Of a DNA stretch of 64,000 nucleotides, positions 20,437 through 29,241 are shown piece by piece; position 1 is the stretch's first letter; the number at the start of each line of letters is the position of its first letter. The DNA comes from Puniceicoccaceae bacterium. GTDB lineage: Bacteria; Verrucomicrobiota; Verrucomicrobiia; Opitutales; Coraliomargaritaceae. The DNA lies in contig CACIKF010000006.1 in the NCBI GenBank assembly GCA_902587165.1, positions 1 to 64,000 of the forward strand. The letters are read 5' to 3'. The position numbers and the translations under genes were made by a program. The notes below the pieces were generated by a model that had not been told where the DNA came from, did no database searches, and was given only the letters and a program-made list of their open reading frames with translations.

Positions 20437-20512
20437 ATGTATATATTTTATAGAATAAAAGTATAATTTACTTATATTAGATAAAATCAAGAAAATATGT
20501 TATATTAGTGGG
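20437..20512. promoter_or_regulatory. lysR-dabB divergent promoter region
   Basis: A very AT-rich 76-base spacer. It contains the inverted repeat AAGTA-TAATT-TACTT (20459-20473) and two copies of TTATATTAG (20472-20480 and 20500-20508), the second next to the dabB start. LysR regulators bind AT-rich T-N11-A dyads in such spacers. Several TATA-like -10 boxes are possible, so I do not name one. Confidence 0.55.
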
Positions 20513-22090
20513 ATGGACATAATTATCAGCTGTCTGACAATCTGGATAGCACCTGCATCGCTCTTGTGGGTTGTGCTTACTTCTAAATGGCTCAATGTTC
20601 GAGCATTCGCAGTTGGTCGCTTAGCTGAGGGTATTGCTTGGGTAAGTGTAGCCTGTGCGACAGTTGCCACCGTGCTATGGGCGCTGTTTGCAAAAAGTCC
20701 TGTCGAGACCACTATCACAAGTGCCAATTGGATCGGTATTCGCTTCGATGCGCTCTCCGCGATCATCCTATTATTGGTCTGCTTTATGGGGGCCATCATT
20801 CTACGCTATTCGAAAAACTATCTCGCTGGAGATGAAAATCAGGGGCACTTCTTTAAATGGATGTGCGTTACACTAGGCGCTGTTATTGCCATGGTGCTCG
20901 CTCCGGGGCTTGTGCAGTTTGCCCTAGCATGGGTTGTTACGAGTTTGGGCTTACATAAGCTATTAATTTATTTCCCTGATCGCTTGGGTACGCTTCTTTC
21001 GTCGCGAAAGAAATCGCTGGTTAGTCGGGTAGGGGACCTTTGCCTGATCGCAGCTTTCTCGGGTATCTATATGATCTACGGTGTTCAAGACTTCGGTCAT
21101 ATCTTTGAAGCCGTACATATTGAGGGTAACTTACTATCTAATAACACTTGGATTGGTTGGTTGATTATTTTTGGCGCGATCCTTAAATCAGCTCAGTTCC
21201 CCTTTCATACTTGGCTGCCCGACACGATGGGCGCACCTACACCCGTGTCCGCGCTTATGCACGCAGGTATTATTAATGGCGGCGGCTACTTGGTGGTTCG
21301 TCTGAGTCCTGTGCTTGCGCATACACTCGGTGCACTTCACATGCTGGCTATCGTCGGTGCCCTAACTGCAGTCTATGCCTCAATGGTCATGCTCTCTCAG
21401 ACCAGTGTGAAGCGTGCACTCGCTTACTCCACTATCGCTCAGATGGGTTTTATGCTTTTGCAATGTGGTCTCGGCGCCTTCCATCTTGCGGTGCTTCATT
21501 TGGTCGCACACTCGCTCTATAAAGGACACGCATTCCTTTCCTGTGGGTCTGCCGTCGAAACAGCAAAAAAGCTCAATGCGAAGCCGCATTATGCACAGCT
21601 AAAGCCGAGTCGCATTTGGCTAGCGATTGGCATCTCTTTCGCGATCGTCCTTGGCCTAAGCATTCCTTTCAATGTCAGTCCATCTGATAAGCCAGGAATG
21701 CTGGTGCTGAGTATGGTGCTTGTGATGGCGCTCACTCAACTTCTCTGGACAGCGATGCGTCGGGGCCAATCTGGTATCGCTTTCGTGGGAACCACAGGGG
21801 TTGCTGGCAGCATCGCCGTACTTTACTACTTACTCGCGATGGTTGCTGAAATGATGTTATCCTCTGTGGTGCCTGCTAAGATGCCAATAGCACCAGTCTT
21901 CGAAACGATTATTGCTGTGCTGCTGCTTGGTTTCTTGGTCACGTCAATTCGCTTCCAAGACGGTGAACCCGGATTCTTAACGGTCGCCTATAAACGCCGT
22001 CTCTATGTCCATGCGCTCAATGGTTTTTACATGAATACCTTGGCTAATCGGCTTGCTCGTGCCATCGGCCTCATGCCGAGCAAGCGCTAG
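20513..22090 (+). CDS. dabB: DabB, NuoL/MrpA-like membrane subunit of inorganic carbon transporter
   Basis: A 525-residue protein with about 13-14 membrane helices from the proton-conducting family of NuoL and MrpA. Conserved stretches include FPFHTWLPDTMGAPTPVSAL, MHAGIINGGGYLVVR and VKRALAYSTIAQMGFMLLQC. In DAB systems DabB couples a cation gradient to DabA to accumulate bicarbonate. The gene lies 22 bases before dabA, the standard pair. This separates it from complex I or Mrp subunits, none of which is nearby. The start codon is ATG. Confidence 0.93.
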   Translation: MDIIISCLTIWIAPASLLWVVLTSKWLNVRAFAVGRLAEGIAWVSVACATVATVLWALFAKSPVETTITSANWIGIRFDALSAIILLLVCFMGAIILRYSKNYLAGDENQGHFFKWMCVTLGAVIAMVLAPGLVQFALAWVVTSLGLHKLLIYFPDRLGTLLSSRKKSLVSRVGDLCLIAAFSGIYMIYGVQDFGHIFEAVHIEGNLLSNNTWIGWLIIFGAILKSAQFPFHTWLPDTMGAPTPVSALMHAGIINGGGYLVVRLSPVLAHTLGALHMLAIVGALTAVYASMVMLSQTSVKRALAYSTIAQMGFMLLQCGLGAFHLAVLHLVAHSLYKGHAFLSCGSAVETAKKLNAKPHYAQLKPSRIWLAIGISFAIVLGLSIPFNVSPSDKPGMLVLSMVLVMALTQLLWTAMRRGQSGIAFVGTTGVAGSIAVLYYLLAMVAEMMLSSVVPAKMPIAPVFETIIAVLLLGFLVTSIRFQDGEPGFLTVAYKRRLYVHALNGFYMNTLANRLARAIGLMPSKR

Positions 22091-22112
22091 ACCTCTTAAC
22101 TAACTTCGTACG

Positions 22113-24548
22113 ATGGATAACATTGAAAACGTTAGGTCACACACACTTTCTAGTCAGATCGACTCAGCGACTTCTAAAATCGCACCGCTTTGGCCGCTTT
22201 CGCACTTTGTCGCGGTTAACCCTTTTGTCGGTTTTGCCGACCATAACTTTGCTTACACCGCCGAGGCGCACAAACGAGTGCAAGGATCAGACCTAGTGAT
22301 GCCGCTTACTTGGTTTAAGGAGAAGTTCGATTCAGGTGATATCAGGCTCGAGAATCTTCGCGCTGCCGTCGCAGTCGCCACTCCTGAAGTTGTTGAGAGC
22401 TTTGAATCAGCTGATCAAGTACTCAGCGCTGAAAATGTAGTGGCACTGCTCTCTTGTTCCGAAAAAGACCCTGATCCGCTTTACCAAACTTGCTCCTTCA
22501 GTGCGTATCTCGATTCGCGTGAAGATACGCAGTGGCAGCACGTAATACGCGAGGAAGTAGCCAAGTGGGTTGCTGCTTATGACGACGAGGGTCAATCTTC
22601 CTGGAAGTTCCCATGGAAGGATCTCAGTCTCTTTGTAGGATGGAAAGCTGCCGCTCGGATCGACCGCAACCCAGAGCTGAATGGACTGACTGGTTTTCGC
22701 AAGTTCGTTGCCTCGCTGCCAGACAATCCACACGCTGTGATCGATCAAGCCGTCGAGATGCTCCAGATGCCAGAGGAGCGCATCGAGTCCTTATTCTACA
22801 GTATTATGCTAACACTGCCTGGCTGGGCAGGGCACCTGCGCTACAAGGATCGTGAGCTTGAGATTCGCGGTGAGTCAGGGGACTCCTTAATCCAGCTACT
22901 AGCTATCCTGCTCAGTTACGATATGGCGCTTTATGCGAACCATTCGGAAAGCAAAGATTGCGCCCTCGGTTGGCAGCGTAATTTGATGCAGGACCCTGCA
23001 GAAAAGGGCTCGCTTACGCTTCCCATCGACCTAGCGCAACGCCTCGTCTGGCAGTCGGCTATGGAGCACGTTTTTGAGGAAAAACTTTGCGCAGATATTA
23101 AGCCAAAAGCCAAAAGTGAGACTGTCTCCCCGAGGCCTGACGTCCAAGCAATCTTTTGCATCGATGTGCGCTCTGAGGTTTACCGCCGCTCGCTCGAGTT
23201 GACCAATGCAAACATTCAAACGATCGGTTTCGCTGGTTTCTTCGGTTTACCGATCGAACATAGAATCCCTGGTCTAGGTGGCTCGCAATCGCGCTGCCCC
23301 GTGCTCCTGGCACCTCCTATACGGACTTCCGAGAACATGTTAGGCATTGAAGTTTCTGATTTCGATCAACTTGTTCTTCAGCGCGTTGATGCACGTGAGA
23401 GCAAACGCTCATGGAAGCGCTTCAAGGAAGCCGCTTCTTCCTGCTTTACCTTCGTAGAGACAATTGGCCTTAGCTACGCAGTGGAGTTAGTCAAAGATGC
23501 TTTTGGTCTATCTGCGAAATCTAGCAAAGATAAAGGTGCACCTGCATTTTTGGATAAACTTTCGACTGCGGATCGAGCGAGTCTGGCCGAAGATATCTTA
23601 AAGGGCCTCGATTTGTTGGAAAACTTTGCTCGCATCGTACTTTTCTGTGGGCACGGCAGTGCGACTAAGAACAATCCCTATGCCTCTGGTCTCGATTGCG
23701 GTGCTTGTGGTGGTCACGCAGGAGATGCGAATGCTCGTCTTGCTGCTGCCTTACTCAACCAAGCCGATGTCCGTATTGAACTATCTGAGCGCGGCATTTT
23801 GATTCCCTCTGATACCGTATTTATTGGTGGTTTTCACAATACTACAACCGACGAGGTTTCTCTCTTCGACTATGAAGTCGCCGACGCGAGACTGATCGAA
23901 GAACTGACTGAATCGCTGGACCAAGCTGGCTTACTTTGTGCGACCGAACGCTCCGCTCGATTCAGTGAAGCCGCCGAGCAGAGTGACATTATATCTGCTG
24001 TCCGTTTGCGTAGCCGTGACTGGGGGCAAGTCCGGCCTGAGTGGGCGCTTGCCGGTAACGCTGCCATTATCATTGCGCCTCGCTCGTGGACAGCAGAGGC
24101 GAATCTTCAGAGCCGCGCCTTCCTTCACGAATATTCCGCCAAGAGCGACCCTCAAGGAGCCGTCCTAGAAAACGTCATCGCTGGACCCATGGTCGTCGCT
24201 AGCTGGATCAACTTGCAATACTTCGGGTCTTCGACCGACAACGCCCATTTTGGTAGCGGCCACAAATCGATACACAATGTAGTCGGCGGTGTGGGCGTAG
24301 CGCTCGGTAATGAATACGACCTACGCCCTGGTTTGCCTTTCCAGTCTGTGCACGATGGCAAAAAGCTTATCCACGAACCCCTTCGTCTCCACGCCTGTAT
24401 CGCAGCTGACACAAAGATCCTTGACGGTATACTAGAGCGTCAGAATCACGTTCGGGACCTCGTCGAGAACGCTTGGGTTCACCTTATCTCCCTAGGCGAG
24501 GATGGTCAGCAGTGGATACGCCGCCAATCTGATGGCACTTGGAAGTAA
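22113..24548 (+). CDS. dabA: DabA, zinc-dependent inorganic carbon transport subunit (DUF2309)
   Basis: An 811-residue DUF2309/UPF0753 protein. With DabB it forms an energy-coupled complex that hydrates CO2 to bicarbonate in one direction. Beta-carbonic-anhydrase-like active-site residues are present: Cys349 and Asp351 in FCIDVRSEVYRR, His514 in LFCGHGSATKNN, and Cys529 in SGLDCGACGGHAGDANAR. The His-to-Cys spacing of 15 agrees with the studied Halothiobacillus protein (His524, Cys539). Other family landmarks are the N-terminal PLWPLSHFVAVNPFVG and HNVVGGVGVALGNEYDLRPG near the end. It is intact and probably cotranscribed with dabB. No Rubisco or carboxysome gene is in the window, so the use may be anaplerotic. 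Confidence 0.96.
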   Translation: MDNIENVRSHTLSSQIDSATSKIAPLWPLSHFVAVNPFVGFADHNFAYTAEAHKRVQGSDLVMPLTWFKEKFDSGDIRLENLRAAVAVATPEVVESFESADQVLSAENVVALLSCSEKDPDPLYQTCSFSAYLDSREDTQWQHVIREEVAKWVAAYDDEGQSSWKFPWKDLSLFVGWKAAARIDRNPELNGLTGFRKFVASLPDNPHAVIDQAVEMLQMPEERIESLFYSIMLTLPGWAGHLRYKDRELEIRGESGDSLIQLLAILLSYDMALYANHSESKDCALGWQRNLMQDPAEKGSLTLPIDLAQRLVWQSAMEHVFEEKLCADIKPKAKSETVSPRPDVQAIFCIDVRSEVYRRSLELTNANIQTIGFAGFFGLPIEHRIPGLGGSQSRCPVLLAPPIRTSENMLGIEVSDFDQLVLQRVDARESKRSWKRFKEAASSCFTFVETIGLSYAVELVKDAFGLSAKSSKDKGAPAFLDKLSTADRASLAEDILKGLDLLENFARIVLFCGHGSATKNNPYASGLDCGACGGHAGDANARLAAALLNQADVRIELSERGILIPSDTVFIGGFHNTTTDEVSLFDYEVADARLIEELTESLDQAGLLCATERSARFSEAAEQSDIISAVRLRSRDWGQVRPEWALAGNAAIIIAPRSWTAEANLQSRAFLHEYSAKSDPQGAVLENVIAGPMVVASWINLQYFGSSTDNAHFGSGHKSIHNVVGGVGVALGNEYDLRPGLPFQSVHDGKKLIHEPLRLHACIAADTKILDGILERQNHVRDLVENAWVHLISLGEDGQQWIRRQSDGTWK

Positions 24549-24700
24549 TGTGCAGCAAACTCGGCATATGCAGCTGATTAAAAGTCCCAGAGGAGGGTAT
24601 TTTGAATTTTGTCCTCTACTTGATACACTAGCCTTTTGTGTTTAGTTACACTTGTGCCCGTAAGCTTGCAAGTTGTATAAAGAAATCCCCTTTTATAAGT

Positions 24701-25549
24701 ATGCGCTTTTTACTCAGTCTCACTGCTTTTCATTTTCTGGCCTTAATTGCTGTTCACGCAGCCTCCATCGAGGGTCGTGTCCTCAAAGTCTTGTCGGATA
24801 CACGTTCGTTCGAACTTGAGTTAACACAATCGGCGGACGCAAAGCTCAAATTAGGTAGCACACACATCTTTCGTGTTGGTTTGGGCGATCTCATGATCGG
24901 CTATCAAGGCCGTAAGATCAAAGCCAACGCTGCTTACTATGGCAAGCAATGGCACTTGGAGCAGATATTCCCCATTGATGGTTTAGGCGCGAAGGCCGCG
25001 CGCGATGTTAATCATCAGCTCCATCAGGCTACCGCTGCAATGAGCCGTCGTAAATACGTGAAGCTGGGTGAATACATTCCCAACTTCGCTATGATCGATC
25101 AGCATGGTGAGTTCCTTCAAATACGCCAGCTTCAGGGTAGGCCCTTTATGCTCAACTTTATCTTCACTCGTTGCACAGTGCCTAAGATGTGTCCTGCCTC
25201 AAGCACTCGCATGGCGGACATGCAAGACGCTGCCCGCGAAGCGGAACTCAAAGGCCTCCATTTTGTCAGTATTACCTTTGATCCTGACTTCGATTCGCCC
25301 GGTATTCTAAATCAGTATGCCGATGGCTACGGCATGGAGTCGGAAAATTTTCACCTACTGACGATGAATCAAAGTGTGGTCGACGATCTCCTTCGTCAGT
25401 TTGGTATTCTGACCATGGAGGAGGATGGCACCATTAACCATACGATGGCGACCCTCTTGGTCGATGCTAACGGTCGAGTGGCTTACCGCAAAGAAGGCGC
25501 CACCTGGTCGACCAAAGATTTTATGGAGGCAGCGACTAAGCTCCTGTAA
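24701..25549 (+). CDS. SCO1/SenC-family protein with CX5C copper site
   Basis: A 282-residue exported thioredoxin-fold protein. SCO1 proteins carry copper to cytochrome oxidase or act as thiol redox proteins. The family core begins at IPNFAMIDQHGE. The metal/redox site reads FIFTRCTVPKMCPASS, with Cys158 and Cys164 separated by five residues rather than the usual three, and the third ligand His247 lies in INHTMATLLVD. An extra 110-residue N-terminal domain precedes the core. I chose the ATG at 24701, which opens a clean signal peptide; the frame extends to GTG at 24638. It lies 152 bases after dabA. Confidence 0.85.
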   Translation: MRFLLSLTAFHFLALIAVHAASIEGRVLKVLSDTRSFELELTQSADAKLKLGSTHIFRVGLGDLMIGYQGRKIKANAAYYGKQWHLEQIFPIDGLGAKAARDVNHQLHQATAAMSRRKYVKLGEYIPNFAMIDQHGEFLQIRQLQGRPFMLNFIFTRCTVPKMCPASSTRMADMQDAAREAELKGLHFVSITFDPDFDSPGILNQYADGYGMESENFHLLTMNQSVVDDLLRQFGILTMEEDGTINHTMATLLVDANGRVAYRKEGATWSTKDFMEAATKLL

Positions 25550-25603
25550 AAATAATTCCAGCTTGCGAAAGAGCATCACATTGACACATTTTGGAAATAA
25601 TAT

Positions 25604-26551
25604 ATGTCAGTTTTTTCCACTAAATCTTCACCTATGGCTACTTGGTTTTCGATAGCCACGCTAAGCGTGATCTTTGTAGGTGCTTATTTTTTCCTGCGTG
25701 CGCTACCAGATGTGGAGTGTGGCTTATTACACTACATCGAAATTGTGAATGCGAATGGGGAGATTGAGTTCTGCGCGACGAATCATGCAGGCTTTTTAGA
25801 TCTTTCACGACTGGAGTATCCTATCAAAGCGAAGTTGAGCTATGAAAATACGATCGCTAAAGGCGAGCCTTTGCGTGTGCGACTGGATTTAAAGACTGCT
25901 GGCGGGATGTCGATCGCGCCGCACGAGTTGGCGGTAACGCATACGGAGAAAATGCACGTCATGGTGATCGATCCCTCGCTTGAGGACTACTGTCATGTTC
26001 ACCCTAAAGCAGAGGGGCTAGACGGTCAGTATTTTTTCGATTTTACGCCAGCGATGGCTGGGACCTACAAAGTTTTTACCGAGATCGTGCCTCTTCGCAG
26101 TCGGCGACAAGCGATCGCACTCTCTGAGCTTGAAGTACCAGGACAATCGAACGCGCCTGTATTCAAGCGCTCCATGGTGAGCTTGGTCGACAGCGTTCGT
26201 TTTGAATTGCTCAAGGTGCCTGATATTCTTAAGACGGGGCGTGACTATCGTCTCCAGCTTAAAATTACCGATCTTGCAGGCAATGCGATCGCTCTCGAGA
26301 CAGTGATGGGTGCAAAGGGGCACATGGTTGCCTTTGACTCTGTCGGTACTGGCTTTGCCCACATGCATCCGATCGGGAGTGTGGCCTCAATTCGCACGGC
26401 GGGCCTTAGAGGTGGCGGTGCTTTTGATTCCAGCGACACGGATCTAAGCTTCATGTTTAACGTGCCCAACCCAGGTTGGTATCGCCTTTTCGCTCAGATC
26501 CAAGTCGAAGGTGAAGCTGTATTTGGGCGATTTGATCTTAAAGTAGAATAA
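25604..26551 (+). CDS. Membrane-anchored protein with two histidine-rich metal-site-like motifs
   Basis: A 315-residue protein with one N-terminal membrane helix (about residues 12-32) and a long periplasmic part with two similar halves. The first half has HVMVIDPSLEDYCHVHP and the second HMVAFDSVGTGFAHMHP; both fit an H-x(11-15)-H-x-H-P pattern seen in predicted copper-handling periplasmic proteins. The repeats suggest tandem beta-sandwich domains. It follows the SCO1-type gene by 54 bases and precedes the next gene by four, so a joint role in periplasmic metal delivery is a reasonable inference. I do not recognise a named family. Confidence 0.7.
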   Translation: MSVFSTKSSPMATWFSIATLSVIFVGAYFFLRALPDVECGLLHYIEIVNANGEIEFCATNHAGFLDLSRLEYPIKAKLSYENTIAKGEPLRVRLDLKTAGGMSIAPHELAVTHTEKMHVMVIDPSLEDYCHVHPKAEGLDGQYFFDFTPAMAGTYKVFTEIVPLRSRRQAIALSELEVPGQSNAPVFKRSMVSLVDSVRFELLKVPDILKTGRDYRLQLKITDLAGNAIALETVMGAKGHMVAFDSVGTGFAHMHPIGSVASIRTAGLRGGGAFDSSDTDLSFMFNVPNPGWYRLFAQIQVEGEAVFGRFDLKVE

Positions 26552-26555
26552 AGTT

Positions 26556-27080
26556 ATGGAAGATTTTGAAAGCTTTAAAGCCTCACGCATAAGGATGGAT
26601 CCTAGCTCGCGTCAAATGACGGAACACCAATGGAAACAATCTTACGCTGCTAACCAAAGTGCGCGTGAGCGGGTGGGTGCTGGTTCAGGCTCGGAGGGTA
26701 AAGTTATTAAACGCAAAAAATCAAAGTCGACGAATTCGTCCGATCTTAAAAGTTCGCTGAGGGCTTCACAGCAGCTAGGCGCATTTTCCGATTTGAATAA
26801 TTTGCGCCAAGTTGTGCGTCAGCAATCTGCCTATTCCGATCTTCGTCTAATCATCGACATCTTAGCATGGGTCTCGATTGCTGTGTTCATACTGATTGCA
26901 GTGGTCTCGATGTTTTTCAACACCTCCGCGGCTGGCGCAATTATATCTCTACTTTGGGCGGGGATTCAAATTATCGGAGTAGTAGTCGCTCGCCTACTTG
27001 TGCATGTGTTGGTTGATATTCCTGACATAGCCCTCCATCAATCATTGGAAAAGTCTACCGCACAGCCTGTTGTAAGTTAA
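26556..27080 (+). CDS. Small membrane protein of unknown function
   Basis: A 174-residue protein. Residues 1-85 are hydrophilic, basic and serine-rich (KVIKRKKSKSTNSSDLKSS), and residues about 103-150 form two membrane helices. It begins four bases after the preceding gene, so it is probably translated from the same message as the histidine-motif protein. I recognise no family. The topology predicts a cytoplasmic N-terminal tail. Confidence 0.7.
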   Translation: MEDFESFKASRIRMDPSSRQMTEHQWKQSYAANQSARERVGAGSGSEGKVIKRKKSKSTNSSDLKSSLRASQQLGAFSDLNNLRQVVRQQSAYSDLRLIIDILAWVSIAVFILIAVVSMFFNTSAAGAIISLLWAGIQIIGVVVARLLVHVLVDIPDIALHQSLEKSTAQPVVS

Positions 27081-27139
27081 AGTCAGTGTTGTTGTGTATA
27101 TTTTTATTCGTGCTGAACGAACTTACTTGTCTACATCTA

Positions 27140-27985
27140 TCAAGAGTAGCCGATAAGCTCAATTTTTAGCTTCGCGGCTCTTTTCAATAGCTTCATCTTA
27201 TCAAGCATGATCACACGGCCGACTTCGAGTGCGGCGGTTTGGATTCCTGACTCCAGCATCACTTCGAGGGTGCGCTCGCCAAAGACTGGCACATCGAAGC
27301 GGTAGTTTTGCTTGCGCTTGACGGTTTTGACAAAAATGAGACCGTCAGTCTTGAAGTTACCCGCGCGTTTGAGCATAGGGTCGGTGCCCTCGTAGGCTTC
27401 GACGGCAAGAACGGTGCCTTTACGAACAACTGCTCCTTGGCCGATGTCGAGTTCGGTGATGCCTTTGGCGACTTTAATCCCGTGCTCGATGAACTCTTTT
27501 GATACTTTGATCTTACCTGGAGTCATCAGGCCTTCACTGGCAAGTTGATCATCAAGTAAGCTTCGAGCATCGAGCATTTCGACGCCAGAGGCTTCGATTT
27601 CTGTAGCGATGGCACCAAAAATGGTTTCGGCATTTTTGATTTTTATGTTGTTGAGAATGGCTAGTGCTTTTAAGTCAGGTTGAAGGCCGTTAAAGAGTCG
27701 CTTCGGGGTAATTTGTCCTGCCATCACGGCGTATTTGCAGCCTAGATAATTGAGCGACTTAAGTAACTTACCCAATTGACCGACTTTAAGTTGTAGATGG
27801 TCGCTGTCGGGTGTCGAATTAATGAGGTTCTGTTCTGTCTCCCCAAGGAAGGAAATAAGCCGAAGTGGGATGCCCGCTGCACGTATACGCTCGGCCATTA
27901 ATATTGGGTAGAGGCCTTTGCCCGCGATTAAACCGATGGGTTGGGAATCAAAGTTGTCAGGCAGAAATTTGGATGCGGGGTGCAT
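27140..27985 (-). CDS. lpxI: UDP-2,3-diacylglucosamine pyrophosphatase LpxI
   Basis: A 281-residue enzyme of lipid A synthesis that cleaves UDP-2,3-diacylglucosamine to lipid X and UMP. It is the replacement for LpxH in many Gram-negative lineages. Family landmarks: IGLIAGKGLYPILMAERIR at the N-terminus, KYAVMAGQITPKRLF, LDARSLLDDQLASEGLMTPG, and DIGQGAVVRKGTVLAVEAYEGTD. Length is typical. Its presence supports an outer membrane with lipid A. It is downstream of the FecR-like gene on the same strand, 175 bases apart. Confidence 0.92.
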   Translation of the reverse strand: MHPASKFLPDNFDSQPIGLIAGKGLYPILMAERIRAAGIPLRLISFLGETEQNLINSTPDSDHLQLKVGQLGKLLKSLNYLGCKYAVMAGQITPKRLFNGLQPDLKALAILNNIKIKNAETIFGAIATEIEASGVEMLDARSLLDDQLASEGLMTPGKIKVSKEFIEHGIKVAKGITELDIGQGAVVRKGTVLAVEAYEGTDPMLKRAGNFKTDGLIFVKTVKRKQNYRFDVPVFGERTLEVMLESGIQTAALEVGRVIMLDKMKLLKRAAKLKIELIGYS

Positions 27986-28160
27986 GTTATCTGTGCGTTG
28001 GGAGTGGTAGCTGGTGTCGGGTCATACTTTGGAAATCGCAGTGGATAAAAGTAGCGCTTTCGAGTAGCGAAATTGCTTATTACAATTGCTCGTAATGGAT
28101 TTTGTTTTCCACGACATCACAAGCCTCGCAATTGTATGATGGCACTTTTTACTTAAAAAA

Positions 28161-29240
28161 TTATTTTTTGAATGTATAAGGACGAAATTCAGGTTGTTGA
28201 AAATATTCTGGTCTGGCAATGAGAACCGGTTCAGGTGGTAGCTTGGTTGATTCATTCGCCTGAAAAGTGACGCGCTTACTGGCGTGTTGGGCGGCTTGGC
28301 AGAAATGGGCTTGTTCTGCCTCGAGCGTCTCCACAGAGGTGTTCTCAGCCACTTGTAAACGTTCCATGCTTTGTTCACTAATACGGATACCCTTAGGCGC
28401 CGAGACGAACTCGCGAGATTGATTGTTCGGATAGTAATAAGTTAAACTACCCTTGGGTGTTGTGGCGAACTCGCGAGATTGACTGTCCGGGTAGTAATAA
28501 ATTAAATTACCCTCATACGCTGTGATGTGCAGGCCGGTTGTATTCAGTCTGATCAGGCAGCATCCTTTGTGTAGGCGTAGTTCACCTTTCGGTAATTGGA
28601 TACGTAGTTCAGAAAGCGGAGAAAGCTGGTTACTGGCGATAGCAATTTGACCCTCTATCATGCGTAGTTTTAGATTCGATACAGATGGTTCGAGGTCGCG
28701 GGCTTGATCCTCTTTGTCGAAAGGACGCTGAGTGTAATCAGTGCATTGCACGACGCTTTCTTCGTTCATAGCGAGAGCGACGCCATTTGAAAAAGTCAGG
28801 AAAATATTAGCATCCTTTGTCGTAGATAGAGTAAGTCCTGAGGGTAGTAGGATCTCATGTGAAGCAGTAGAAACACGCTTGCCAGATGCGTCTTTCGCAT
28901 GGGCAGAGCCGCTACGACTTGTGATTATGGCACTCCCTTTGATCATTGTTTGGGCTTTGAGTGGGCTGAATATAAACAATGTGGTCAGTATGAGTAGCGC
29001 ACTAAGCAGGTAATTTACTTTTGTAGGCCTTTGAGCACGAGTCGAAATACGGTGGTGATTATAAGTTAAGTCACTCCGGTCACAAATTTGTGTCGCGACA
29101 CGAAAATAGTTTCCGATTTTACCACCGTAACTTGAGCACGTCTCTATATGAACGAGGTATAACAAGCTGGATCCCTCCTGACTATTCAGACTGTGCGTAG
29201 ACGCGCGGCTGCTTGTGAATATATTTGATTTGATCCTCAT
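28161..29240 (-). CDS. FecR-like exported protein with tandem 20-residue repeat
   Basis: A 359-residue protein whose middle (about residues 95-240) resembles a FecR domain: GSAIITSRSGSAHA, then LPSGLTLSTTKDANIFLTFSNG and a beta-rich stretch. A hydrophobic signal-like helix occurs only at residues about 76-96 (YLLSALLILTTLFIFSPLKAQ minus its end), so either a 75-residue cytoplasmic extension is real or the start is wrong; the only in-frame ATG is at 29240, one base after leuS ends. Residues encoded at 28389-28508 form two copies of a 20-residue unit around YYYP-QSREF. No sigma factor gene is beside it. Function unknown. Confidence 0.65.
   Translation of the reverse strand: MRIKSNIFTSSRASTHSLNSQEGSSLLYLVHIETCSSYGGKIGNYFRVATQICDRSDLTYNHHRISTRAQRPTKVNYLLSALLILTTLFIFSPLKAQTMIKGSAIITSRSGSAHAKDASGKRVSTASHEILLPSGLTLSTTKDANIFLTFSNGVALAMNEESVVQCTDYTQRPFDKEDQARDLEPSVSNLKLRMIEGQIAIASNQLSPLSELRIQLPKGELRLHKGCCLIRLNTTGLHITAYEGNLIYYYPDSQSREFATTPKGSLTYYYPNNQSREFVSAPKGIRISEQSMERLQVAENTSVETLEAEQAHFCQAAQHASKRVTFQANESTKLPPEPVLIARPEYFQQPEFRPYTFKK
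28389..28508 (-). repeat. Two tandem copies of a 60-bp unit within the FecR-like gene
   Basis: Positions 28389-28448 and 28449-28508 align at an exact 60-base period, sharing for example CGAACTCGCGAGATTGA and TAGTAATAA. Differences are scattered. The unit equals 20 codons, so the frame is unaffected. Confidence 0.85.
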
Positions 29241-29241
29241 T

